NCBI GenBank assembly: GCA_018268895.1
Contig: JAFDVP010000012.1
Span: forward strand, 186,001 to 250,000
DNA: 64,000 nt
DNA from: Acidobacteriota bacterium
Lineage (GTDB): Bacteria > Acidobacteriota > Terriglobia > Terriglobales > Acidobacteriaceae
Direction of reading: 5' to 3'
The notes below the pieces were generated by a model, which worked only from the letters and a program-made list of their open reading frames with translations, had not been told where the DNA came from and searched no databases. Made by a program: the position numbers and the translations under genes. Below are positions 7,016 through 15,600 of the stretch, piece by piece (within the stretch, counting starts at the first letter, position 1; each line of letters starts with the position of its first letter).

Positions 7016-9481
7016 GTGCTGGAACTTTCGACCCCAATCAAATTTGTGAAGCGCGTTGGTGAACGTGTGGCCGAGGCGCTGGCCAAGCGCGGAGTCGAGA
7101 CAGTGGAAGACCTGCTGTACCATCTCCCCTTTCGCTATGAAGATCGGCTGAATCCGTTGCCTATTCGTGCGTTGAAGGCCGGCACGATGGCCTCGATCAT
7201 CGGCGAGGTGCGCGGGTCGGCGCTGCTGCGGACGCGGTCGATGCCGATCTTCGAGATGACGGTGGGCCAGGGGCTGGACACGGTGAAGTGCATGTGGTTC
7301 CACGGCGCTTATCTCAAGGACAAGTTTCATGCCGGGCAGATGGTGGCCCTGTACGGCAAGCTGGAGGCTTCGCGATCGACAGCGGGCAAGTTCAAGATGA
7401 TCCAGCCTCAGTTTGAGATTCTGCCGGCGGCTAACTCTCCTGAGGCGGAGTTTGTCTCGCTGGAGGTGGGACGCATCGTGCCGGTGTATGAGTTCCTAGG
7501 TGGAACGACGGCATGGGGCGCGAAGCTGACGTCGAGATGGCTGAGAAGAGTGGTGTGGTGGTTGCTGGAGGAGTTGGAGAGTGTTTCCATCCTTCGCGAT
7601 GCGAAGGATGGGGCACCCGGGGCGCTGGGGCCGGGCGCGAGATTGCAAAAAGCAGATTCCTCCGCTGCGCTGCGGAATGACAACAAGTTTGTGCGCGAGA
7701 ACAAGAGGAAAGCAGATTCGGTTCCAGAGACTTTGCCTGCGGCGTTGCGCAAGCGGTTGGGTTTGCCGGATAGGCTGGGGGCCCTGCGGGCGGTGCATTT
7801 TCCCGAAGCGGGCACGCCGATGGTTGAGTTGATGTCGGCGGCTACGCCTGCCCACCGGCGATTGATCTTTGAGGAGCTGTTTTACCTGGAGCTTGGACTT
7901 GAGCTGAAGCGGCGGCGGCTGCGCGAACGTGAAGGAACTGCCTTTGTCACGGATGACGGTGTGCGGCGTGCGTTGAAGCAGATACTTCCCTTTCACCCGA
8001 CCACGGCACAGAAGCGCGTGCTGGGCGAGATTGCCGCGGATATGCGCCGTGCACAGCCAATGCGAAGGTTGCTGCAGGGCGATGTGGGATCGGGAAAGAC
8101 GATTGTCGCGATGCAGGCGGCACTGGTGGCGATCGAGAACGGCTATCAGGTGGCGCTGATGGCCCCGACCGAGATTCTGGCGACGCAGCATTATCTCTCC
8201 GCGCGCAAGCTGCTGGACGACGCGACCTCCCCGCGCACCGGGAAGCCGTATCGTGTAACGCTGCTGACGGGCTCGCTCGATGACGCGGCCAAGCGCGAGG
8301 CGCGCGGCAGGATCTTTCGCGGAGAGGCGCAGCTCGCCATCGGAACGCACGCGCTGATCGAAGAGAAGGTGGACTTCGACAACCTGGGGCTGGTGATCGT
8401 CGACGAGCAGCACCGGTTTGGCGTGCAACAGCGGTTCCGGTTGATGAAGAAGCCCGGACCTGATGGGCGTCTGGCCGAGCCTGACGTGCTGGTGATGACG
8501 GCGACGCCCATTCCGCGGACGCTGGCGCTGACACTGTATGGGGATCTTGAAACAAGCGTGATTGACGAATTGCCTCCAGGGAGGACTCCCGTGGTAACGC
8601 GGAGGACGACGGAGGAACGCGCAGGGGATGTTTGGGATTTTGTAAGAAAGCAGGTTGCTGCGGGACGGCAGGCTTACATTGTGTACCCGGTGATTGAGGG
8701 CGCGAAGGACGATCAGCCGGAGCTGGACTTTGCGCGGGATGAGGCAGAATCCGGTGGTGAAGGAAATGCAGACCCTTCGACTGCGCTGCGCTCCGCTCAG
8801 GATGACAAAGTTAGAAAGAAGCCAAAAAGCAAGACTGCGAAGGTAGAGAAGCTATTCGCTCCCAAGCAGGCCTTGCGGGCTGCCAGCGATATGTATGAGG
8901 AGTTGCGCACGGGTGCGCTGGGTGGGCTCCGGATTGGGCTGTTGCATGGACGGCTGAGCGCCGACGACAAAGAAGTTGTGATGCGGCGGTTTCAACGTGG
9001 CGAGATTGATGTCTTGATTGCGACGACAGTGATTGAAGTGGGCGTGGATGTTCCGAACGCGACGGTGATGGTGATTGAACACGCTGAGCGGTTTGGGCTG
9101 GCACAGATGCACCAGCTTCGCGGACGTGTTGGCCGTGGCGCAGCGAAGAGCTACTGCGTGCTGATGACAGGCGGCCGCGTAAGCGAGCAGGCAGAGGCGC
9201 GGTTGAATGCAATGGTCGCAACGCAGAATGGGTTTGAGTTGGCGGAGTTGGACCTCGAGCAGCGGGGGCCTGGCGAGTTTTTTGGAACGCGCCAGGCTGG
9301 GATGCCGGAGTTCCGTGTCGCCAATCTGCTGCGCGACCGCGCCATGCTTGAGCTGGCGAAGACCGAGGCAGCGCACTTTGCCGAAAAGCCCGACGCCGCC
9401 ATGACGCGCGAAGAGATCGACGCCGTGTGGGCGCGGTTGAAGCAGCAGTGGCAGCGCCGGTATGGGCTGGTCGAGGCCTGA
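7016..9481 (+). CDS. recG: ATP-dependent DNA helicase RecG with repeat-derived insertions
   Basis: RecG remodels stalled replication forks and branched DNA. The 821-residue product (GTG start) has the N-terminal wedge region (VETVEDLLYHLPFRYEDR, TVKCMWFHG), Walker A LLQGDVGSGKT near residue 352, DEQH box VDEQHRFG near 461, ATPIPRTLALT, and the C-terminal helicase block HGRLSADDK, IEVGVDVPNAT and QLRGRVGRG. E. coli RecG is 693 residues. Most of the surplus sits in two unconserved insertions, about residues 190-240 and 575-615, which are translated palindromic repeats (7587-7690 and 8767-8809). The reading frame stays open and all helicase motifs are intact, so the protein is probably functional. 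Confidence 0.96.
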   Translation: MLELSTPIKFVKRVGERVAEALAKRGVETVEDLLYHLPFRYEDRLNPLPIRALKAGTMASIIGEVRGSALLRTRSMPIFEMTVGQGLDTVKCMWFHGAYLKDKFHAGQMVALYGKLEASRSTAGKFKMIQPQFEILPAANSPEAEFVSLEVGRIVPVYEFLGGTTAWGAKLTSRWLRRVVWWLLEELESVSILRDAKDGAPGALGPGARLQKADSSAALRNDNKFVRENKRKADSVPETLPAALRKRLGLPDRLGALRAVHFPEAGTPMVELMSAATPAHRRLIFEELFYLELGLELKRRRLREREGTAFVTDDGVRRALKQILPFHPTTAQKRVLGEIAADMRRAQPMRRLLQGDVGSGKTIVAMQAALVAIENGYQVALMAPTEILATQHYLSARKLLDDATSPRTGKPYRVTLLTGSLDDAAKREARGRIFRGEAQLAIGTHALIEEKVDFDNLGLVIVDEQHRFGVQQRFRLMKKPGPDGRLAEPDVLVMTATPIPRTLALTLYGDLETSVIDELPPGRTPVVTRRTTEERAGDVWDFVRKQVAAGRQAYIVYPVIEGAKDDQPELDFARDEAESGGEGNADPSTALRSAQDDKVRKKPKSKTAKVEKLFAPKQALRAASDMYEELRTGALGGLRIGLLHGRLSADDKEVVMRRFQRGEIDVLIATTVIEVGVDVPNATVMVIEHAERFGLAQMHQLRGRVGRGAAKSYCVLMTGGRVSEQAEARLNAMVATQNGFELAELDLEQRGPGEFFGTRQAGMPEFRVANLLRDRAMLELAKTEAAHFAEKPDAAMTREEIDAVWARLKQQWQRRYGLVEA
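7587..7690. repeat. Family B plus family A repeats inside recG
   Basis: A perfect 11-bp hairpin CCATCCTTCGC-GAT-GCGAAGGATGG (7587-7611) is followed by GGCACCC and then, at about 7648-7690, by a family A copy with CCGCTGCGCTGCGGAATGACA. The pair has the same order as the intergenic copy at 2504-2612. It is translated in frame as part of RecG. Confidence 0.8.
8767..8809. repeat. Family A repeat inside recG (second copy)
   Basis: CAGACCCTTCGACTGCGCTG then CGCTCCGCTCAGGATGACAA is nearly identical to the intergenic element at 1250-1296. It is translated as DPSTALRSAQDDK between helicase motifs of RecG. Confidence 0.85.
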
Positions 9482-9529
9482 GGCCTGTCCTTCCTCGCAT
9501 CATCAGGCAATTGTCTATTCAACTTCCAG

Positions 9530-9958
9530 CTAAGCGATCGCTGGCTCGAGTACAACGCTAGGCGTTGGATAGACCTTGCGCGGACCGCGCTTGCGCGCCA
9601 CGAGGACGCGGATGCGCTCGATCATCTCCGCCGGCGAGCAGGCGCCCTTGGGCAGAAAGGCATCTGCGGCAGAGGCGCGGTCGAAACTGGTGACGGTGTT
9701 GGAGACGACCATGGTTGGGAGGCCGGGCTGGAGGTGCTTGGCGCGGCGCACAAGCTCGTTACCGTCCATCTGTGGCATCAAGAGGTCGCAGAGTAGAAGA
9801 TCGAGCGAGCCGGGCGCGGACTGTTGGATGATTTCGAGAGCATGGCTGGATGAGGCCGATGGAATGACGCGATAACCGCGGGTTTCGAGGAGGAAGGTGC
9901 GGACAGAGAGCACCTGTTCGTTGTTATCTACGCAGAGAATCGTCTTCTTGGGCCGCAA
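9530..9958 (-). CDS. Stand-alone response regulator receiver protein
   Basis: A single receiver domain of 142 residues: ILCVDNNEQVL carries the acidic pocket, LLLCDLLMPQMDGNELV the phosphoacceptor Asp (about residue 59), TMVVSNT the conserved Thr/Ser switch and FLPKG the Lys. No output domain follows, so it could act on a partner protein like CheY or Spo0F. I prefer the TTG at 9958 because the receiver fold begins a few residues later and GA-rich sequence precedes it; no ATG is available. The open frame continues upstream to 10297, but that part shows no domain. No histidine kinase is adjacent. Confidence 0.75.
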   Translation of the reverse strand: MRPKKTILCVDNNEQVLSVRTFLLETRGYRVIPSASSSHALEIIQQSAPGSLDLLLCDLLMPQMDGNELVRRAKHLQPGLPTMVVSNTVTSFDRASAADAFLPKGACSPAEMIERIRVLVARKRGPRKVYPTPSVVLEPAIA

Positions 9959-10604
9959 TGCTTTCTCTCTTCTCCTGCCGGTGGATCGCGGGAAGGCGAT
10001 TCCGGCCGATGGGCGGGTGAGGTCGGCTGGTTGGCCGCACCTGACCCGAATTTCAGGCACACCCCCGCGAGTCCGGCCGAAGCAGTGCTTCGAACACAGA
10101 TCGGCTCGTCCGCTCCTCGCGAAGCGGCAAGAGAGACAAAGCTCTCCTGACCGCTCCTTGAGGAACAGTTCCGACCGCCCGGCCAAAGCCAGACAGCGGG
10201 GTGAGAGATGCCGTGGCCCGTGCAGGTTGCCACGCGAGATCCTCGTCATACGCAGTGAATCGGTCTGCCGTGGAGGCGGCGAGCGCGGGTCGCGCAAGGG
10301 CGACGGTCTCGCCTGCGTTTGCAGGCAGCGATTGTGCGAATGGAGGAGCCGCGACTGCCAGGCAGCCGTGCATCTCTCAACTCAGTTTGTCAGTAATACA
10401 GGCGAAAGAACTCATCAACGACGCGCCTCACATTGCGTGCGGCATGTCGTTAACGCTTGCCAAGAGTATGAAGAGTCGAGCGGCTTTGCAACGGCGAAGT
10501 AAGGGCGAAAAGAGGGAAGATTAGAAGTTGCACATCCACCGCCCTCGGGTGTAGCCGCGAATTCATTGACGATTCACACGAGCGGTCTGTTGAAATCGCG
10601 TGCA
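9959..10604. other. Long stretch with no firm gene
   Basis: This 646-bp interval separates the receiver gene from the phzF-like gene. Short overlapping open frames occur on both strands, as expected at this GC content; only the minus-strand one at 10053-10373 has a plausible start context. I see no tRNA, strong terminator or mobile element here. Confidence 0.6.
10053..10373 (-). CDS. Possible small protein upstream of receiver gene
   Basis: A 106-codon frame begins ATG after GAGAG and reads MHGCLAVAAPPFAQSLPANA onward. It is Ala-rich at the start and Arg/Leu-rich at the end, and matches no family I recognise. It lies upstream of and co-directional with the receiver gene, 94 bp away. The C-terminal third looks like low-information high-GC translation. 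It could equally be non-coding leader sequence. Confidence 0.25.
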   Translation of the reverse strand: MHGCLAVAAPPFAQSLPANAGETVALARPALAASTADRFTAYDEDLAWQPARATASLTPLSGFGRAVGTVPQGAVRRALSLLPLREERTSRSVFEALLRPDSRGCA

Positions 10605-11552
10605 TCACGGCAGGAAAAAGCGTCCCATTGCAACAGGAATGGTGCGGCCTCCGACGAACACATCGGAGACCTTGCCGCCGGAGAGTGTGGCTGAGACATG
10701 GAGGCGGCTGGGACGAAGCATCTCGACTCCCTGCTCAATGACGATTTGTTTGCCGCTCGCGACTGCACCATGTTTCACCAGCCACGCGATTGCGGGACCA
10801 GCAGCCGAACCGGTTGCGGGATCTTCTCCCTTGTAGAACTGCATACGCGCATGCCACAGTGCTCCACTGCCTTCTTCTGCGCGTGTGAGGAAGTAGAAAA
10901 ATTTTGCGTTGTGGCGCGTGAGGTATTCACTCACCTCTGGCGTCTGGGGCACACGAAGGCGCGCCGCGGCGGCCAGCGATTTCAATGGGACGATGCAGAA
11001 GGGGTTGCCTGTGGTAACTGTCTGCACGGGCAGCTGCGGATCGATGTCGTCGAGGGAAAGCTGAAGCATACGGGCGAGAACCGCTGAATCGTGCGCGGGG
11101 CCGAAGACGGGATCGTTCTGGCGCATGGTTGCGAAGATGCCCTGCTCCCCGGGCTTTGAGGGAGTAAAGCGCACCGGGATCCGCCCGACGTTCAGATCGA
11201 GGACGATCTCCTCGGCGGCACGAAGCCAGGGGTGGTTCCAGTAGAGCCAGCTTGCAGTGCCGAGGGTTGGATGGCCGGCGAAGGGAAGCTCTTCGCCGGT
11301 GGTGAAGATCCGGACACGGACGCCGTGTTGATGCTCGACTTCGGCGGCACAAGGGAGGATGAAGGTCGTCTCGGAGAGATTGGTCTCGCGCGCGAGGGCC
11401 TGCATCTCGGCATCGGAAAGGCCTCTGGCGTCGGTGAAGATCGCCAGGGGATTGCCTTCGAGAGGGCGTTCGGCGAAGACATCGACCTGTGCGTAGTCGA
11501 ACGCAACGTGCGCTGTAGTGGGCGGGGCAGGCTTCGCTGGCAGAGTTGACAT
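10605..11552 (-). CDS. PhzF family protein (phenazine biosynthesis-like isomerase)
   Basis: The 315-residue product has the two-lobed PhzF/DapF-like fold signatures: YAQVDVFAERPLEGNPLAIF at the N terminus, the active-site Glu in ETNLSETTFI, GHPTLGTA and the C-terminal DPATGSAAGPA. PhzF enzymes isomerise DHHA in phenazine synthesis, but most family members outside that pathway have no known substrate. No other phenazine gene is here, so the pathway should not be inferred. GGGAG lies six bases before the ATG. It is divergent from the leader-peroxiredoxin locus. Confidence 0.92.
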   Translation of the reverse strand: MSTLPAKPAPPTTAHVAFDYAQVDVFAERPLEGNPLAIFTDARGLSDAEMQALARETNLSETTFILPCAAEVEHQHGVRVRIFTTGEELPFAGHPTLGTASWLYWNHPWLRAAEEIVLDLNVGRIPVRFTPSKPGEQGIFATMRQNDPVFGPAHDSAVLARMLQLSLDDIDPQLPVQTVTTGNPFCIVPLKSLAAAARLRVPQTPEVSEYLTRHNAKFFYFLTRAEEGSGALWHARMQFYKGEDPATGSAAGPAIAWLVKHGAVASGKQIVIEQGVEMLRPSRLHVSATLSGGKVSDVFVGGRTIPVAMGRFFLP

Positions 11553-11604
11553 GAAAGACTCCCGGGACTATGGTTTTGGTTAGACCGCAATCGAGCCAAC
11601 CTGC

Positions 11605-11635
11605 TTGATGCTAGTTCAGCTAGCTGCGGTACAAA
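11605..11635 (+). promoter_or_regulatory. Candidate promoter with dyad in a 19-bp spacer
   Basis: TTGATG (11605-11610) and TACAAA (11630-11635) are spaced by 19 bp. The spacer holds a perfect inverted repeat GCTAG-TTCAG-CTAGC (11610-11624). A long spacer with a dyad in it is the hallmark of MerR/SoxR-type promoters. The hexamers are only four-of-six matches, so the assignment is tentative. Confidence 0.4.
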
Positions 11636-11647
11636 TTTTTAGAAGCG

Positions 11648-11719
11648 ATGACGACGATTTCCAACACGCTTTCTCTCCGCTGCTGCTGTTGCGGCTGCCT
11701 GGCTGGGGTGCGTGGATGA
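11648..11719 (+). CDS. Polycysteine leader peptide (23 aa)
   Basis: ATG at 11648 opens a 23-codon frame ending in TGA at 11717: MTTISNTLSLR, then CCCCGC (codons 12-17, five Cys in six), then LAGVRG. It is followed at once by a hairpin, a terminator-like stem and the peroxiredoxin gene. Runs of codons for one amino acid in a short leader are typical of ribosome-mediated attenuators; polycysteine leaders of this kind are known in mycobacteria. The predicted -10 box lies only about 12 bp before the ATG, so the message may be nearly leaderless. Coding is inferred from architecture, not from a family match. Confidence 0.65.
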   Translation: MTTISNTLSLRCCCCGCLAGVRG

Positions 11720-11764
11720 GCGAATCGAAGTAGCGGCTTCGAAGCAGCGAGACCCACCCAAGCC
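11701..11764 (+). promoter_or_regulatory. Predicted antiterminator pairing of the Cys attenuator
   Basis: GGCTGGGGTG (11701-11710), inside leader codons 18-21, can pair with CACCCAAGCC (11755-11764): nine pairs with one G/A mismatch. The second arm is the 5' side of the terminator, so the two structures exclude each other. A small hairpin TCGAAG-TAGCGG-CTTCGA (11725-11742) lies in the loop and is compatible with this pairing. Confidence 0.5.
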
Positions 11765-11783
11765 ACTGGCCGGTGGGTTTTTT
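11752..11783 (+). terminator. Predicted intrinsic terminator of the attenuator
   Basis: ACCCACC (11752-11758) pairs with GGTGGGT (11772-11778), and an inner GCC-ACT-GGC helix can stack in the loop. The stem runs directly into TTTTTT. It ends 54 bp before the peroxiredoxin ATG, the position expected of an attenuator rather than of an end-of-gene terminator. Confidence 0.65.
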
Positions 11784-11837
11784 ATTGAGAAACATAACCT
11801 TGAACGTGGGGACCAGGTCCCCGGAAGGCGCAGGCAT

Positions 11838-12494
11838 ATGTCACTCCGCATTAACGATGTAGCTCCGGACTTTACCGCTGAAACGACGCAGGGCACCATC
11901 AACTTCCACGAGTGGATTGGCGATAACTGGGCTGTCCTGTTCTCGCACCCGAAGGACTTCACGCCTGTCTGCACCACAGAGCTTGGCGCAGTGGGTTCGC
12001 TGGAGAAGCAGTTTGCCGCACGCGGCGCCAAGGTGATTGGCCTGAGCGTCGATCCGGTCGACAATCACGCAAAGTGGGCCAAGGACATTGAAGAGGTCAC
12101 AGGTTCCGCAGTGAACTTTCCGGTGATCGGCGACACGGAGCTGAAGGTCGCAAAGCTGTACGACATGCTCCCCGGCGATGCCGGCGATAGCTGCGAAGGA
12201 CGTACGCCTGCCGACAATGCAACGGTCCGCATGGTGTTTGTGGTTGGCCCGGACAAGCGCATCAAGCTGACACTGGCCTATCCGATGTCGACTGGCCGTA
12301 ACTTCGACGAGATCGTTCGCGTGCTCGATTCGATGCAGTTGACGGCGAAGCACAAGGTCTCGACGCCGGCGAACTGGAAGCAGGGCGACGATGTCATCAT
12401 CGGCGGCGGCGTTTCCAACGAAGAGGCTGCAAAGATCTTCCCGGGCTTCAAGACCGTGAAGCCGTACCTTCGCACGACGGCCCAGCCAAAGTAA
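11838..12494 (+). CDS. Peroxiredoxin, 1-Cys (Prx6-like)
   Basis: From the ATG at 11838 the product is 218 residues. The active-site block HPKDFTPVCTTELGAV places the peroxidatic Cys at residue 45. PATDNATVRM-like sequence (TPADNATVRMVFVV), YPMSTGRNFDEI and the long C-terminal arm ending in KTVKPYLRTT are typical of the Prx6 subfamily. No second Cys stands where 2-Cys enzymes have the resolving residue; the other Cys is in DSCEGRTP. It reduces hydrogen peroxide and organic peroxides in the cytoplasm with an external thiol. An upstream in-frame extension to 11712 runs through the terminator hairpin and is not credible. tRNA-Cys follows 45 bp downstream. Confidence 0.95.
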   Translation: MSLRINDVAPDFTAETTQGTINFHEWIGDNWAVLFSHPKDFTPVCTTELGAVGSLEKQFAARGAKVIGLSVDPVDNHAKWAKDIEEVTGSAVNFPVIGDTELKVAKLYDMLPGDAGDSCEGRTPADNATVRMVFVVGPDKRIKLTLAYPMSTGRNFDEIVRVLDSMQLTAKHKVSTPANWKQGDDVIIGGGVSNEEAAKIFPGFKTVKPYLRTTAQPK

Positions 12495-12539
12495 GATAGG
12501 TACACCTCACTCCGCCGGCCGGGTACGCGGCGGAGCAAG

Positions 12540-12615
12540 GCACCGATGGCGAAGTGGCTAACGCGCTGGTCTGCAAAATCAGTATTCGTGGGTTCGATTC
12601 CCACTCGGTGCTCCA
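12540..12615 (+). tRNA. tRNA-Cys (GCA)
   Basis: The cloverleaf can be folded by eye. Acceptor GCACCGA pairs with TCGGTGC; the discriminator is T, followed by encoded CCA. The D-stem is GCG/CGC with GG in the loop; the anticodon stem CTGGT/ATCAG encloses CTGCAAA, so the anticodon is GCA; the T-arm is GTGGG-TTCGATT-CCCAC. U73 and GCA are the cysteine identity elements. It sits just after the peroxiredoxin gene with no obvious promoter between, which suggests co-transcription and processing. Confidence 0.96.
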
Positions 12616-12629
12616 TATTTCTAAGCAGA

Positions 12630-12657
12630 AGCGAGTCCTAATGGGACTCGCTTTGTT
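12630..12657 (+). terminator. Intrinsic terminator after tRNA-Cys
   Basis: AGCGAGTCC (12630-12638) and GGACTCGCT (12644-12652) form a perfect 9-bp stem with a 5-nt loop, followed by a short T-rich tail (TTGTTG). It lies 15 bp after the tRNA CCA end and separates it from the convergent RND gene. Confidence 0.75.
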
Positions 12658-12690
12658 GCGTTAAGGCGGTTTCCCCTCACAGATAGGCGA

Positions 12691-15600
12691 TCAGGCGCTC
12701 CGCGGAAGTTCCTTGCTTCCGTATGCAAGATAGAAGCCTGCGGGGACGAGGAAGATTGTCAGGATAACGGAGACGGTAAGGCCTCCGATGAGCGCCTGAG
12801 CCAGCGGCGCGTAGGATTCGCTGCCTTCCCCAAGTTTGAGCGCCATCGGAAGCAGACCGATGAGCGTGGCGAGCGAGGTCATAAGAATTGGCCTGAGACG
12901 GACACGGCAGGAGAGGATGATCGCCTCCTGAACGCTCTTACCCTGTTTGATGAGGTGATGGGCGAACTCAACAATCAGAATGCTGTTGGAGAGGGAGATA
13001 CCGGCGAGCATGACGACACCCATGAGCGACATGACGTTGAGCGTGGTTCCCCAGACGAGCAGGGCGAGGATGACTCCCGTGATGCCGGGCGGCAGTGCGA
13101 GAAGGATGATGAACGGATCGAGGAAGGAGCGGAACTGTGCCACGAGGATGAGGTAGAGCAAGACCACCGACAGGATCAGCCCGATGGCGAAGCTGCGGAA
13201 GGAGGCGTTCATGGAGACGACGCTGCCCGCAAGCGTAACTGAGATGCCCTGCGGCGGGTCCGAGGCATCGACGATGGCTTGAATCTTCTTCGTGATGACG
13301 CCGAGGTCTTCACTCTGCGGACGGACGTAAATGTCGAGATTGCGGCGAATCTGCGTGTGGTCCATCTCGGTAGGAGCGTTGAATTGCTGGATGTCGGCCA
13401 CCATGTCCAGCCGTGTTGGCTGTGAGATGTTAGCCCCGTGCAGCGGAATGGCCTTCAGGTCGTCGAGTGACTTGATCTGCCCCTCCTTGAACATGACAGT
13501 AAGGAAGTAGTTGTTACCGCTATTGGGATCGATCCAGATGGAGGGAGCGATCATCTGGTTCGATGTAAGTGCGGTGATGATGTTGGAGACGACTTCCTTT
13601 TCGGTAAGGCCGAGCTGGCTTGCGCGTGTGCGGTCGATGGAGATTCGCAGCGACGGGTAGTCGATGTCCTGAGGAATGTAGACGTCTGCTGCGCCGGGTA
13701 TGCCGCGAATCTGCGAGGCGATCTTCTGTGCAAGTTTGAAATCGGCGGCTATGTCGTTGCCGGTTATGCGCACGTCGATGGGCGCTGGCGCTCCCATATT
13801 CAACACGCCATCGACGAGGCTGCCCGACGAGTAGAAGGTCTGGACCTCGGGCACCTCTTTTGCAATCGCGGTCTTCACTTCATCGATGTAATCGAAGCTG
13901 CTCCTGGTGTGGTCGTGGGAGAGAGCGACCTGGGTAAACCCGGTGTGCATGGCAGCATTCGGCGAGAAGAGCGCCGAAAAGCCGGGGTCTATACCGATAT
14001 TTGTTACCAGAATGCCGAGGTCATGCTTGGAGACGATGCGGCGAACGATGTTCTCAATGCGAGATGCCTCTTCTTCTGTAGCCTCGAGCTTCGTGCCTGA
14101 TGGAGCTTTGAAGCTGATGACGAATTGCCCGGCATCGGTGCGTGGGAAGAAGGAGAGACCGAGAAACGGAAACAGAAGGAGCGAGAGGAGAAAGACAATG
14201 CCGAAACCGCCAAGCGTCTGCCAAGGCTTGAGGAGCACACGGGCAACGAGGCGATCGTAACGGTGCAACAGTGCGTCGAAGCCCGCGGCAAACTTTGCGT
14301 TGAAGCGCGCCCAAAGCCCATGGTGCGTGCTCTTCGGGTCGGCTGTAATGGCCATCTCTTCTTCGGACGACTCATGCACGACGTCGCTGTGCCCGCTCTT
14401 GACGAAACGGGCGCAGAAGAGCGGGACGACAGTGAGCGCAACGAAGTAGGAGGCAAAGAGTGAGATGACAACAGCCAGCGCGAGCGATGAAAAGAGAAAC
14501 TTGCTGACTCCGTAGAGCATAGTGACAGGGAAGAAGACGACGACAGTCGTGAGCGTACCGGCAAGCACGGGCAGCGCAACCTCTTTGCCTCCTTTTTCTG
14601 CTGCCTCTTCCGGCGACTCCCCTTCTTCAAGGTGACGAAAGATATTTTCGAGGACGACGACGGAGTTATCGATCAGACGCGACAACGCAAGCGCGAGCCC
14701 GCCGAGGACCATGCTGTTCAACGAGCTTCCGCTAAGCTTCAGTACGAAGAAGGTTGTCAGCAGAGAGAGTGGGATAGAGAAGAAGACCGCAACCGTCGCG
14801 CGAAGACTGCCGAGAAAGATAAGGATCATCAGGCAGGTGAGGAAGAGTCCGACTCCGCCTTCGTGCACAAGAGTTTCAATCGCTGTTTTGACGAAACGGG
14901 ACTGGTCGAACTCAACAGTTGTTTTGAGTGAGGCTGGCACATCGACGAGCTTCTTGAGCGTATCGTTGACGCCGTTGACGATTGCGATGGTATTGGAGTC
15001 GCCGCCCTGTTTGAAGATGGGCAGGTACACACCGCGCTGTCCATTCACACGAACAATGTTGTACTGGAGGCCGAATGAGTCCTGGGGAACCGCCACGTCG
15101 CCCACTCTTACCGGCGACTGGCCGACCATCTTGAGCGGCACCTGTGCGATGTCCGACGCTCCCTTGAGCATCGAATTGGTGTAGATGTTGTAGTCGTAGC
15201 GTCCGATCTGCACGTCGCCGGCTGGCAGGATGACATTGGCGTCATTGACGGAGCGGACAACGTCCATCGGGCTAAGCTGGTTGGCTTCGAGCTTGTAGGG
15301 ATCGGCGTAGAGCATGATCTGCCGCCACCGCCCGCCGAAGGGCTGCGTTACCGATGCTCCTGGAACGCTTGCAAGTTGATTGCGGACGAAGTTCTGGCCG
15401 ACGTCCTTGAGCTTGCTCTCATTCAGTCCCGAACCGCTCAGCGTGACGAGCGCGACCGGAATGCTGGAGGCATCCTGCTTGAGAACGATGGGCGGGTAGG
15501 TCCCCGGAGGCATGTCGCGCAGGTCGCTGCTGGCGAGCGATGAGATCGTAGCTGCATCCGCATCGGGATCTGTTCCGGCGCGGAAGTAAACCTTGATGAG

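Noticed and set aside
9959..10297. Upstream extension of the receiver-domain gene
   Set aside because: The added 113 codons show no domain and the receiver fold begins right after the TTG at 9958.
11712..11837. N-terminal extension of the peroxiredoxin
   Set aside because: It would translate the terminator hairpin and U-tract; the family start MSLRINDVAPDF matches the ATG at 11838.
12278..12616. Minus-strand 112-codon frame beginning MEHRVGIEPTN
   Set aside because: It is the reverse translation of tRNA-Cys followed by antisense of the peroxiredoxin gene; such frames are a well-known annotation artefact.
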